Below, piece by piece: positions 44,911 through 52,829 of a stretch of DNA of 64,000 bases (positions are counted from its first letter, which is position 1; each line of letters starts with the position of its first letter). Under the pieces are notes generated by a model. That model was given only the letters and a program-made list of their open reading frames with translations. It made no database searches and was not told where the DNA came from. The position numbers and the translations under genes were made by a program. The stretch lies in the NCBI RefSeq assembly GCF_000372865.1, contig NZ_KB889965.1:641902-705901 (forward strand), read 5' to 3'. The stretch comes from Methylosarcina fibrata AML-C10. GTDB lineage: Bacteria > Pseudomonadota > Gammaproteobacteria > Methylococcales > Methylomonadaceae.

Positions 44911-45302
44911 TGTTTCGCCTCCAGGGCTTCCACTCGTCTAGTCAGTTCATCCACTTCAATGATTTTCGATTGCGCCGCCAGGGCGGTTATCAACTGGCTG
45001 CCGATGTCGGGCGGTATCTGCCCGGCCATCGTTGCCCGGATAATTTCGACGCCTTGTTCGGTCAGCGATCCGTTCACGGGCAAGCTAATCGGCAAAGCTT
45101 GCGGCTTCAATGGCGGGCATACCCGGTCAATCAAGACCTTGGCGGCGGCCACGTCTCCGGCCTTGGCCTGTTCGACCAGTTGCGCCAGAATCTCCGGCAT
45201 GGCGTCGGCAATGGCTTTTCGAAGTTTTGTTGCCGGGGTAGCTCCGGGTTCCCGGCCTTTGGGATTGCCCGATTGTCCGGGCTTGAATTTTGTATCTGCC
45301 AT
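44907..45302 (-). CDS. DUF5681-like protein
   Basis: This 131-residue protein starts ADTKFKPGQSGNPKGREPGA, the basic FKPGQSGNPKGR motif typical of DUF5681 proteins found in phages and islands. A helical middle (AAKVLIDRVCPPLKPQALPI) and the tail RRVEALEAKQ, shared with island 1, follow. Function is unknown, possibly DNA-associated like small-terminase-related proteins. Confidence 0.75.
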   Translation of the reverse strand: MADTKFKPGQSGNPKGREPGATPATKLRKAIADAMPEILAQLVEQAKAGDVAAAKVLIDRVCPPLKPQALPISLPVNGSLTEQGVEIIRATMAGQIPPDIGSQLITALAAQSKIIEVDELTRRVEALEAKQ

Positions 45303-45337
45303 CCTGCTGAAATCCTGCTGATTCAGGTTGATTATAA

Positions 45338-45709
45338 TTAAACATTGTTCAATTTATCGACGACCAGCGAATAAGCGTTATACGGTCGCCCCGCTGGCGA
45401 CATCTTCTTGCCTAAGAAGGTAATCGCTACCAAGTCGCCTTTATCGGCTCCTTGCGCCCTCAGATTATCTTTTAACCAGGCAGTGAGCCATGCCGCGGTA
45501 ACGTGCCCGGTTTCGTCCTTGATGAGGATCTGGATGTTTTCGCCGTAAATGCCCGATGCCTTTTGTGAACCGATCAATTCGCCTATCAGGCTTTCGCCGG
45601 GTTCCGGCTGCCATGTCTCGATGGCTAAGGTGGCTTTCTGTTTCAGAGCGGCTATACGGTCATTGATGTTGGTAGGTAAGGGGAGGGTGGTTTCGGTAAT
45701 GTTGTTCAT
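45338..45709 (-). CDS. OB-fold-like island protein, copy 2
   Basis: This 123-residue protein is nearly identical to the island 1 copy from LAIETWQPEPGESL to the C-terminus but has a different N-terminal 15 residues (MNNITETTLPLPTN). ATG 45709 is the first sensible start. The near-identity amid otherwise diverged islands points to a recent conversion. Confidence 0.7.
   Translation of the reverse strand: MNNITETTLPLPTNINDRIAALKQKATLAIETWQPEPGESLIGELIGSQKASGIYGENIQILIKDETGHVTAAWLTAWLKDNLRAQGADKGDLVAITFLGKKMSPAGRPYNAYSLVVDKLNNV
45390..45598. repeat. 209-base perfectly identical segment, copy 2
   Basis: Identical to 38194-38402; see that entry. Confidence 0.85.
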
Positions 45710-45776
45710 GGTGGTGTTCCTTCGTTTCGCCAATGATTGGATATGCGTACTCTTTGCGTACCGCCTTGCGTACTGT

Positions 45777-46151
45777 TCAAGCGTATTCGTCCGTGCCGGT
45801 GTAGTCTTTGCAGCGGCGGGGAATGTCATCGACCGGCCTGAACCGCTGCCGGGTGCAATAGCCGTTCCTCAGGTTCAGGCATTCGCGGCAATGATGGCGG
45901 TCATCCGGCGGTGGGATTTCTTCAGCCCGCTTCAGGTAGTAGGCCAGGGCTTCGGGGTTGCCGGCGCAATAGTCGAGCACGTCGTCGATGAGGGCTTTGT
46001 CCGTTTCGCCGATGAAGTGCAGCCAGGCCAGGATGGCGGTTTTCTCATGCCGGGTAGGCGAATCGCCCAGAATGCCATCAAGGAGGCCGTCAAGCATTGG
46101 GCAAGACCTCCCATTCGGCGGGGGCGATTCGGACATCGCTGTTAACCACAT
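45777..46151 (-). CDS. Island 2 protein with helical domain and Cys-rich tail
   Basis: This 124-residue protein contains AILAWLHFIGETDKALIDDVLDYCAGNPEALAYYLKRA, the same domain as the island 1 protein at 38546-38884. It continues into a Cys/His-rich tail (HHCRECLNLRNGYCTRQRF...CKDY) that the island 1 copy lacks. The tail CxxC...C...C could bind zinc. The start is uncertain: an older fusion or deletion seems to have replaced the N-terminus, and a remnant frame ending ...EWEVLPNA overlaps it. Confidence 0.55.
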   Translation of the reverse strand: MWLTAMSESPPPNGRSCPMLDGLLDGILGDSPTRHEKTAILAWLHFIGETDKALIDDVLDYCAGNPEALAYYLKRAEEIPPPDDRHHCRECLNLRNGYCTRQRFRPVDDIPRRCKDYTGTDEYA

Positions 46152-46322
46152 CGACGGCCTTCCGAATCATGCCGCACTCACGCAAGATCGATTAGGCGGT
46201 GTCTCGCTTGTGCTTGTTCCGTAAGTGCTTGGGTGTTGCCGTTTTCAAGTGGTCGTAAAAGCGTTCAAATCCGGATTTGCCGTTCTGCTCCGGTTCAAGA
46301 TTAACCCGCTGCACATTCGCTA

Positions 46323-47333
46323 GAGCATTTTCAGATTGAATTAATGGCAACTTCTATCGGTAAGAGGCATCGAAGATTTATTTGAAGGAGAGAACCTCAT
46401 GCCTCAAGCTCATTCGATGGATTTGCGCCAGCGGATGATCGAAGCCCGCGAGGAAGGACAGACTGTAGCCCAGGTCGCGAAACGCTTCGCGGTCGGCCCG
46501 TCCTTTATTGAAAAGTTGCCGCAGCGGTGGCGGGAGTGCGGTACGCTGGAAGCCAAACCCCACGGCGGCGGAGGCTAGCCCAAGCTATCCCCCGAACAGG
46601 ACGAGAGGCGGCGTACCCTGTTGAGAAAGAAGTCCGATACGACGCCGGTCGAGTTGCGGCAGAAGTTGGGGATCCAGGTTCACCTCTCGACGCTCTGGTA
46701 TCGTCTTCGGCGTCTGGGCCCGACGTTTAAAAAAATACTGACAGCGGCCGAGCAAGAGTGTGAGGGCAAGCGCCTTCAGCGCGATGCCTGGCAAGCCGCG
46801 CAGCCGATGCTGGATCCGGCCCGACTGGTCTTCGTTGATGAGACCGGTCTCGATACGGCCATGGTGCGCCGCACCGGCTGGGGCGACTGCGGACAGCGGG
46901 TTCGCGGTTCGTCTTCACAGAAGCATTGGCATACGAGCACGTTCGTGGCCGTCTTAGGCCAGCGGGGATTGACCGCCCCGATGGTGAGTCGGGGACCGAT
47001 GGACGGGTCCCTGTTCAAGCCGTAGGTGCAGGCGTTCCTCTGTCCGACGCTCGCACCGGGCGACATCGTGATCTGGGATAACTTGTCATCCCATCCGGTG
47101 GCGGGGGTTCGCGAGGCCATTGAAGCGGTCGGAGCGGTTCTCAAACCCTTGCCGCCTTACAGTCCGGATTTCAATCCCATCGAACAGTTCTTCGCCAAGC
47201 TGAAAGCCGGGCTCCGAAAGGCCGGGGAGCTGTGGGAGGCTCTTGCCGAGGTGTTGGACCAGTTCTCTCCGGCGGAATGTGAAAATTATCTTCGCGGCGC
47301 CGGGTATGCCTTACAGATAAAATGAAAATGCTC
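46323..47333 (+). mobile_element. IS630-family insertion sequence
   Basis: Ends GAGCATTTTCA (46323-46333) and TGAAAATGCTC (47323-47333) are inverted repeats. A TA dinucleotide flanks both sides (46321-46322, 47334-47335), the standard TA target duplication of the IS630/Tc1 group. The right TA forms part of the stop codon of the histidine kinase gene. Confidence 0.88.
46399..47325 (+). pseudogene. IS630 transposase interrupted by two in-frame TAG codons
   Basis: One reading frame encodes a full-length IS630 transposase (308 codons) except for TAG at 46576 (after EAKPHGGGG) and TAG at 47023 (after DGSLFKP). There is no frameshift. The DDE residues are intact: Asp in LVFVDETGLDTAM, Asp in DIVIWDNLSSHPV and Glu in SPDFNPIEQFFAKLK. 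The helix-turn-helix head (GQTVAQVAKRFAVGPSF) is also present. Both stops being amber and everything else intact suggests recent point decay, or possibly suppression; decay is the default. Confidence 0.85.
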
Positions 47334-48670
47334 TAATCCGTTCGCTCGATTGCATTGAGCTCGGCCTCCACGCAAAACCCGCCCAATTCGTCCGAGCGGC
47401 GCAAAGTCAGACGACCCCGGTATTGCTCGGCGATCCACTGGGCGATGGCCAGGCCGAGTCCGTGACCACTGACTTCTTCATCCAGGCGCGCGCCGCGCTG
47501 GGTTAATATCGCCAGGTCGTCATCCGAAACGCCGGGCCCGTCGTCCTCGACAATCAAACGGATCCGGCCGTTGCAATGAAAAGTGAGCTTGATCCTGGAT
47601 TTGGCCCATTTGCAGGCGTTGTCGAGCAGATTGCCGGTTAGCTCGAGCAGGTCTTCTCTGTCGATGTGTAACGCTCCCGCCTCCGGCGCAACAAAATCGA
47701 TTCTCAGCTTCTTGTCCCGGTACATGCTTTGCAGAACCTGGATCAGCGCCGGAATTTCCCGACGGACGTCGAATTTGGCGACGGAAGGCCCCGAGCCGGC
47801 CAGACGCGCCCGTTTCAATACCCGCTCCATCAATTTTTGCATGTTGCCGGTTTGGGCTTGCAGCACACCGCGGATTTCGGGGTGCAAGGCCAGCGCTTCT
47901 TCGCGCGGCAATTGCTGTAGCACGGTCAGAGGCGTTTTCAGGGCATGAGCGAGATCGGCCAGGGCATGGCGGGAACGTTGCAGCCGTTGATCCAGTATTT
48001 TCAACAGCCAATTGACTTCGCGCACCAAGGCTACGACTTCATAAGGCACGTCGGTATCGATCTGGGTTCTTTCGCCGCGTTCCAGGGAGCGGAGCTGCTG
48101 CTGTATCCGAACCAGAGACCGGAAGCCGCCGCGCAGAATGACGATCTGCACCAGGATCAGGAACAGCAGCAGAACCCCGGACCACAGCGTGAAGCGGGTT
48201 TCGAAAGTCTCGATCAACGTCAGCGTCGGCGATAAATCCTCGGCGACGGCGACCGTCAGCGAGCGGTCGTGCTTCCGGTAGCCATAGGCCATGATCATCA
48301 GCGGTTGTCCCTCGGGCCCGTTCCGGTAAAATCTTTCGGAGGAGCCCGGAGGCAGGGCGGGCGCGGGAAAATCCCGGTCGCCCAGAGAAAGCGAGCGGAG
48401 CGTCTGATTCCGGCTCGTCACCCGGTAATACTGACCGGATTTAGGCTGGAGATAAACCGGTTCAATCTGGGCAACGTCCACTGCCAGGGAACCGGAGGCG
48501 TCGGTATGAACGGCCGCGAGGATGCTTTCGGCATCGTGCTCAAGATGCGCGGCCATCGCGTCTTCGGCCAGAGCGCGCACGGCGTCGGCGGTTAGCCACC
48601 AGAGCGTAAAAAAGACGGTGATCAGGCTGATCAGCAAGCCGACGCCCAGACGCAGTTGCAGCGATTTCAT
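47333..48670 (-). CDS. Sensor histidine kinase (PhoQ/QseC-like)
   Basis: This 445-residue membrane kinase has an N-terminal membrane segment (LLISLITVFFTLWWL), a periplasmic sensor of about 130 residues and a second membrane segment (LWSGVLLLFLILVQIVIL). HAMP-like and DHp regions follow, with the phospho-accepting His in DLAHALKTPLTVL, then N box LDNACKW, G1 EDDGPGV and G2 GHGLGLAIA. Its start overlaps the regulator by four bases (ATGA). The stop codon sits exactly at the IS630 TA target; the pre-insertion sequence would also read TAG, so the protein is unchanged. Confidence 0.9.
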   Translation of the reverse strand: MKSLQLRLGVGLLISLITVFFTLWWLTADAVRALAEDAMAAHLEHDAESILAAVHTDASGSLAVDVAQIEPVYLQPKSGQYYRVTSRNQTLRSLSLGDRDFPAPALPPGSSERFYRNGPEGQPLMIMAYGYRKHDRSLTVAVAEDLSPTLTLIETFETRFTLWSGVLLLFLILVQIVILRGGFRSLVRIQQQLRSLERGERTQIDTDVPYEVVALVREVNWLLKILDQRLQRSRHALADLAHALKTPLTVLQQLPREEALALHPEIRGVLQAQTGNMQKLMERVLKRARLAGSGPSVAKFDVRREIPALIQVLQSMYRDKKLRIDFVAPEAGALHIDREDLLELTGNLLDNACKWAKSRIKLTFHCNGRIRLIVEDDGPGVSDDDLAILTQRGARLDEEVSGHGLGLAIAQWIAEQYRGRLTLRRSDELGGFCVEAELNAIERTD

Positions 48671-49350
48671 TCCGTGCGGTCCTTGAACACATAGCCTTGC
48701 CCGCGGCGGGTTTCGAATCGGTGCTTGCCCAGGAGACGGCGCAGATGATTGATGTAGACCTCGATGACGTTGCTGTCCTTGTCGGATTCGAAATCGTAAA
48801 TCTGATCGGTCAGCATCGACTTGCTGAGCACCTGTCCCGGATGCAGCAGAAAAAAACGCAACAGCTTGAATTCGATGCCGGTCAGATCGTGGACCTCGCC
48901 GGTTTCGGTTCGGACTTGCCGGCGTTCTTCGTCGAGGGTCAAGCCGCCGACCTGCAAATGGCCGCCGCCGGGTTGCTGATGGGTCCGATGCAGCAGCGCC
49001 TTGATCCGGGCCAGGAGTTCCTCGATATGAAAAGGTTTGGCCAGATAGTCGTCGGCGCCGGCCTTGAATCCGTCCACTTTTTCATACCAGGCATCGCGCG
49101 CCGTCAGGATCAGCACCGGAATGGCGTTCCGTTTCGCCCGCCAGTTCTGCAGCACGGTCAATCCGCTCCGCTGCGGCAAGCCCAGATCCAGCACGGCCAG
49201 CGCATAAATGTCTTCGTTTCCGAGAAATTCGCCTTCGATCCCGTCCAGGGCCACGTCCACCGCATAACCGGCCTTTTCCAGGTCCTTTTTCAGGATGCGC
49301 ACCAGATCCGGATCGTCTTCAATCAACAGCAAACGCATGGATTTTGTCAA
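48667..49350 (-). CDS. OmpR-family response regulator (PhoP-like)
   Basis: This 227-residue protein has a receiver domain with the acidic pocket LLIEDDPDL, phospho-acceptor D55 (VLDLGLPQRSG) and the conserved Lys in DDYLAKPFH. A winged-helix DNA-binding domain (LTGIEFKLLRFFLLHPGQVLS, SNVIEVYINHLRRLLG, RRGQGYVF) follows. It is the first gene of the pair with the kinase. The signal is unknown; PhoPQ-like pairs often sense divalent cations or envelope stress. Confidence 0.92.
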   Translation of the reverse strand: MTKSMRLLLIEDDPDLVRILKKDLEKAGYAVDVALDGIEGEFLGNEDIYALAVLDLGLPQRSGLTVLQNWRAKRNAIPVLILTARDAWYEKVDGFKAGADDYLAKPFHIEELLARIKALLHRTHQQPGGGHLQVGGLTLDEERRQVRTETGEVHDLTGIEFKLLRFFLLHPGQVLSKSMLTDQIYDFESDKDSNVIEVYINHLRRLLGKHRFETRRGQGYVFKDRTE

Positions 49351-49383
49351 ATTCTTGTGAAAGGTGAAAGAAAGTCGGTAAGT

Positions 49384-50373
49384 TTAGGTGCATGCCGTTC
49401 TTCGCCTGGCCGATTGGGTGCTCTCTTGTTCCATCGGCGATTCTTCGTCATCCAGCCCGCCGCCATCGGGATAGAGTAACCGATTGATGTTGGCTTTTAC
49501 CAGCGCGGCGGTCGTTGCCAATGCTTGCTGCTCCAATAAATTCAAATCAGGACGCAAATACCGGGTGACGCCGGCCCGGCCGACCACGACCGGAATGCTG
49601 AAACAATTTTTTTTGATGCCCAGCCACTCGTTGAAATAAAGGCTCAACGGCATGGTGCGGTGATCGTCGTAAACGATCGCCTGAATCACCTCGCAGGCGG
49701 CGGTGGCGATGGCGTAATTGGTATGGCCTTTCAAGCCGTAGACTTCATGGCCCGCGTTATTGACGGTCTCGCAGAGAAGACGGTTCGGAAGATTGTCGAC
49801 GATCTGTTCGCTGCCGGCCGAAGCATGGCTGAACACCGGAAATTGATGGGGACCGTGTTCGCCCAGGATGTAGGCGCGCAAATCGGCCGGATGAATCTGT
49901 TCCATCCGGGAGAGCAGGGAGCGGAATCGGGCCGAATCGACCAGTGTGCCGATGCCGAGCACTTTGGAAGCGCTGAATCCGCTCAGCCGGTAGGTGAGGT
50001 AAGTCATGACTTCAACCGGATTGGTGATGACGATAAAAATGGCGTCGGGATTGTTGGCCGCCAGGTCCGGGATCAACTCCTTGAACAGAGCGACATTGGC
50101 AGGACCCAGTTCGATTCTGGATTTCATCGCCGCGAACGGCACCGATGCGGTCATGATCAGAATATCGCAAGCCGTGACCTCTTCGATGCGGCTGCTTTCG
50201 ATGATGATGGGATGCTCGCAGAACGACAGCGTATGCTGCAGGTCCAGGGCATCGCCTTGTGCTTTCGTGACGTTCCGGTTGGCCAGAACCAGATGTTTGC
50301 ATAAACCTTTCAATACCAGCCCATACGCCAGGGTTGAGCCTACGTGCCCCATGCCGATGATTCCGATTTTCAT
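49384..50373 (-). CDS. Lactate/malate dehydrogenase family protein
   Basis: This 329-residue NAD-dependent 2-hydroxyacid dehydrogenase has the Rossmann motif IGIIGMGHVGSTLAYGL and the VITNPVEVMTYL block. The catalytic Asp-Arg pair lies in DSARFRSLLSR and the catalytic His in YILGEHGPHQF. The substrate loop reads ASVPFAAMKSRIELG instead of the usual GARQ-type (lactate) or RK-type (malate) loop, so specificity is unclear. The C-terminal 25 residues are an acidic/basic tail outside the fold. ATG 50373 begins the fold directly. It is close to the two-component genes but separately readable. Confidence 0.82.
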   Translation of the reverse strand: MKIGIIGMGHVGSTLAYGLVLKGLCKHLVLANRNVTKAQGDALDLQHTLSFCEHPIIIESSRIEEVTACDILIMTASVPFAAMKSRIELGPANVALFKELIPDLAANNPDAIFIVITNPVEVMTYLTYRLSGFSASKVLGIGTLVDSARFRSLLSRMEQIHPADLRAYILGEHGPHQFPVFSHASAGSEQIVDNLPNRLLCETVNNAGHEVYGLKGHTNYAIATAACEVIQAIVYDDHRTMPLSLYFNEWLGIKKNCFSIPVVVGRAGVTRYLRPDLNLLEQQALATTAALVKANINRLLYPDGGGLDDEESPMEQESTQSARRRTACT

Positions 50374-50676
50374 AGTCGAAGTCTCCAAATTCCTGAAATG
50401 CCGCAACCACCGCGTCAGCGACAATCACGGTAATGCAACCAAGGTTTAGGTCAGGCTTGTTCAAAGGATCTGTCCGTGAATCCGGCGCCGCCGATGGTTT
50501 ACCGCCTTTCCTGTAATTATTCTCAAGCAAGATGGATGCCAATAAATTGACAAGATGAGATCGTTAAGGATGGGCCGGCCGGCTGCCCGATTCAGCGAAA
50601 GATGCCTGTTTTTACACTAAAACCTCGTTTTCAGTATGGTTCAAAGGCGCGATTGTTGCAATCGAGCCCGGCCGGA

Positions 50677-50702
50677 CTTGAAAAATGACAAAAAGACCCA
50701 AT
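50677..50702 (+). promoter_or_regulatory. Sigma-32 (heat-shock) promoter of htpG
   Basis: CTTGAAA (50677-50683), a 13-base spacer and CCCAAT (50697-50702) match the heat-shock consensus CTTGAAA-N13-CCCCAT at all but one position. It lies 40 bases before the htpG ATG and is the only clear signal in the 368-base gap between the dehydrogenase and htpG. Confidence 0.75.
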
Positions 50703-50741
50703 GATTGCCCGGATGCAATTTTTTACCAGGAAACATTCACC

Positions 50742-52670
50742 ATGACTGTAGAAGCAAAAAAAGAAACCCTCGGCTTTGAAACCGAAGTCAAACATCTGTT
50801 GCATTTGATGATCCATTCCTTGTACAGCAACAAGGAAATCTTTTTGCGGGAGCTTATTTCGAACGCTTCCGATGCCGCCGACAAATTGCGCTTTCTGGCA
50901 CTGTCCGACGAAAGCCTGTACGAAGGCGACAGCGATTTGAAAATCCGCCTCGAAGTCGACAAGGACCAACGCATCATCAAGGTGATCGACAACGGCATCG
51001 GCATGACCCGCGCGGAAGTGCAAGAGCACATCGGCACCATCGCCAAGTCCGGCACCAAGCAGTTCTTCGAAGCGTTGACCGGAGACCAGGCCAAGGACAG
51101 CGAGCTGATCGGCCAGTTCGGCGTCGGCTTTTATTCCGCGTTCATCGTGGCCGATAAAGTGACGCTGATCACCCGCAAGGCCGGTGCGCCGCTTAACGAA
51201 GGCGTGCGCTGGGAGTCGAGCGGGGAGGGCGACTACACGATCGAAACGGTCGACAAGGAAAAGCGCGGCACTGAAATCATCCTGCATTTGAAAGAGTCCG
51301 AAAGCGAGTTTCTCGACGGCTACCGCATCCGCTCGGTCGTACGCAAGTTCTCCGACCATATCTCGCTGCCGATCGTCATGGACAAGGAAATTCCGCCTTC
51401 CTACGACGACGAAGAGAAAGAAGAGGAAAAACCGGCGCCGGTAATCGAGGAAGAAACCGTCAACAGTGCCTCCGCGCTCTGGACCAAGGCGCGCCAGGAC
51501 ATTTCCGAAGACGATTACAACCAGTTTTACAAGCATGTCGGCCACGACTTTCAGGATCCTCTGGCTTACGTGCACAGCAAGGTCGAAGGCACCAACGAAT
51601 ACACCCTGCTTCTCTACGTGCCGTCGCGCGCACCATTCGATCTGTGGGACCGCGACAACAAGCACGGCGTCAAGCTGTACATCCGCAAGGTGTTCATCAC
51701 CGACGACGCCGAGCAGTTGATGCCGCGCTATCTGCGCTTCATCAAAGGCATCGTCGACGCCAACTCGCTGCCTCTCAACGTTTCGCGCGAGATTCTGCAG
51801 CAAAGCAAACAGATCAGTACGATCAAATCCGGCGCGGTCAAGAAAGTGCTCGGCATGCTGGAAGGGCTGGCGAAAAACGAACCGGAAAAATACGAAAAAT
51901 TCTGGACCGAATTCGGCGCGGTGATGAAGGAAGGACCGATCGAAGACCATGCGAACAAGGAACGCATCGCCAAACTGCTGCGCTTCGCGTCGACTTTTAA
52001 CGACAGCGACAAACAGTCGGTCAGCCTCGAAGATTACGTTAGCCGGATGAAGGAAGGCCAGGAAAAGATCTACTATGTGACCGCCGACAGCTACGCGGCC
52101 GCGAAGAACAGCCCGCATCTGGAAATCTTCCGCAAGAAGGGCATCGAGGTGCTGCTGTTGTCCGACCGGGTCGACGAATGGCTGGTTTCAAGCCTCGACG
52201 AATTCGACGGCAAGCACCTGCAATCGGTCGCCAAAGGGCAGCTCGATCTCGGCAAGCTGGACGACGAGGAAGAGAAAAAGCATCAGGAAGAAGTCAGCAA
52301 GGATTTCGAGTCGGTGCTGAAGCAGATCCAGGACGTGCTCGGCGACAAAATCAGCGAGGTCCGGGTGAGCCACCGTCTGACCGAATCGCCGGCCTGCCTG
52401 GTGTCCGATATTTACGGCATGAGCCTGAACATGGAACGGATCATGAAGGAAGCCGGCCAGAAAATGAGCTTCGGCAAAAAACCGATCTTCGAAATCAATC
52501 CGGATCATGCAGTGATCCAGCGTCTGAAAGCCGAGCAGGACGATGCGCGCTTCGCCGATCTGACGCACATCCTGTTCGACCAGGCGATCCTGGCCGAAGG
52601 CGGCCAGCTCGACGATCCGGCCGCGTTCGTGCACAAGCTGAACGGATTGCTGCAAGGACTCTTGCACTAA
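50742..52670 (+). CDS. htpG: Chaperone HtpG (bacterial Hsp90)
   Basis: This 642-residue ATP-dependent chaperone has [23 protein letters not shown] at the N-terminus. The GHKL ATPase motifs are [27 protein letters not shown] and [12 protein letters not shown]. The middle domain with [21 protein letters not shown] and the C-terminal dimerisation domain follow. ATG 50742 is chosen because the open frame upstream (to 50685) contains the heat-shock promoter itself. Length is normal. It is followed by a perfect terminator. Confidence 0.97.
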   Translation: MTVEAKKETLGFETEVKHLLHLMIHSLYSNKEIFLRELISNASDAADKLRFLALSDESLYEGDSDLKIRLEVDKDQRIIKVIDNGIGMTRAEVQEHIGTIAKSGTKQFFEALTGDQAKDSELIGQFGVGFYSAFIVADKVTLITRKAGAPLNEGVRWESSGEGDYTIETVDKEKRGTEIILHLKESESEFLDGYRIRSVVRKFSDHISLPIVMDKEIPPSYDDEEKEEEKPAPVIEEETVNSASALWTKARQDISEDDYNQFYKHVGHDFQDPLAYVHSKVEGTNEYTLLLYVPSRAPFDLWDRDNKHGVKLYIRKVFITDDAEQLMPRYLRFIKGIVDANSLPLNVSREILQQSKQISTIKSGAVKKVLGMLEGLAKNEPEKYEKFWTEFGAVMKEGPIEDHANKERIAKLLRFASTFNDSDKQSVSLEDYVSRMKEGQEKIYYVTADSYAAAKNSPHLEIFRKKGIEVLLLSDRVDEWLVSSLDEFDGKHLQSVAKGQLDLGKLDDEEEKKHQEEVSKDFESVLKQIQDVLGDKISEVRVSHRLTESPACLVSDIYGMSLNMERIMKEAGQKMSFGKKPIFEINPDHAVIQRLKAEQDDARFADLTHILFDQAILAEGGQLDDPAAFVHKLNGLLQGLLH

Positions 52671-52686
52671 CTGCGACGAAAAAAAA

Positions 52687-52712
52687 GGCCGGATGCTCTC
52701 CGGCCTTTTTTT
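52687..52712 (+). terminator. Intrinsic terminator of htpG
   Basis: GGCCGGA (52687-52693) pairs with TCCGGCC (52699-52705) around TGCTC, with A-run before and T-run after, so it could work in both directions. Confidence 0.9.
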
Positions 52713-52829
52713 GCAGGATACTTGAACATCGACGATCAGATGCCCCCTAAATGCGAAGTCATACGACTGTCATAAATTCTGATTATTATTGAAGGGATTG
52801 GAACCCTACGCCCGGATTTTCGAAACACT

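Larger units (their letters stand above)
44349..46320. mobile_element. Island 2, tandem related element, decayed
   Basis: To the right of the shared repeat, the left-end plan of island 1 recurs in the same order: 142-base conserved element, leftward terminator, MSIKTR protein, EALEAKQ protein, OB-fold-like protein and the helical-domain protein. After that the primase, ATPase, regulators and integrase are missing and no third att repeat is visible. The sequence 46152-46320 keeps only a 26-codon tail of another frame, and then the IS630 element begins. Island 2 is thus a deletion remnant. Confidence 0.75.

Noticed and set aside
50631..52118. Open frame of 495 codons on the minus strand
   Set aside because: Antisense to htpG; Phe/Val-rich composition typical of a shadow frame.
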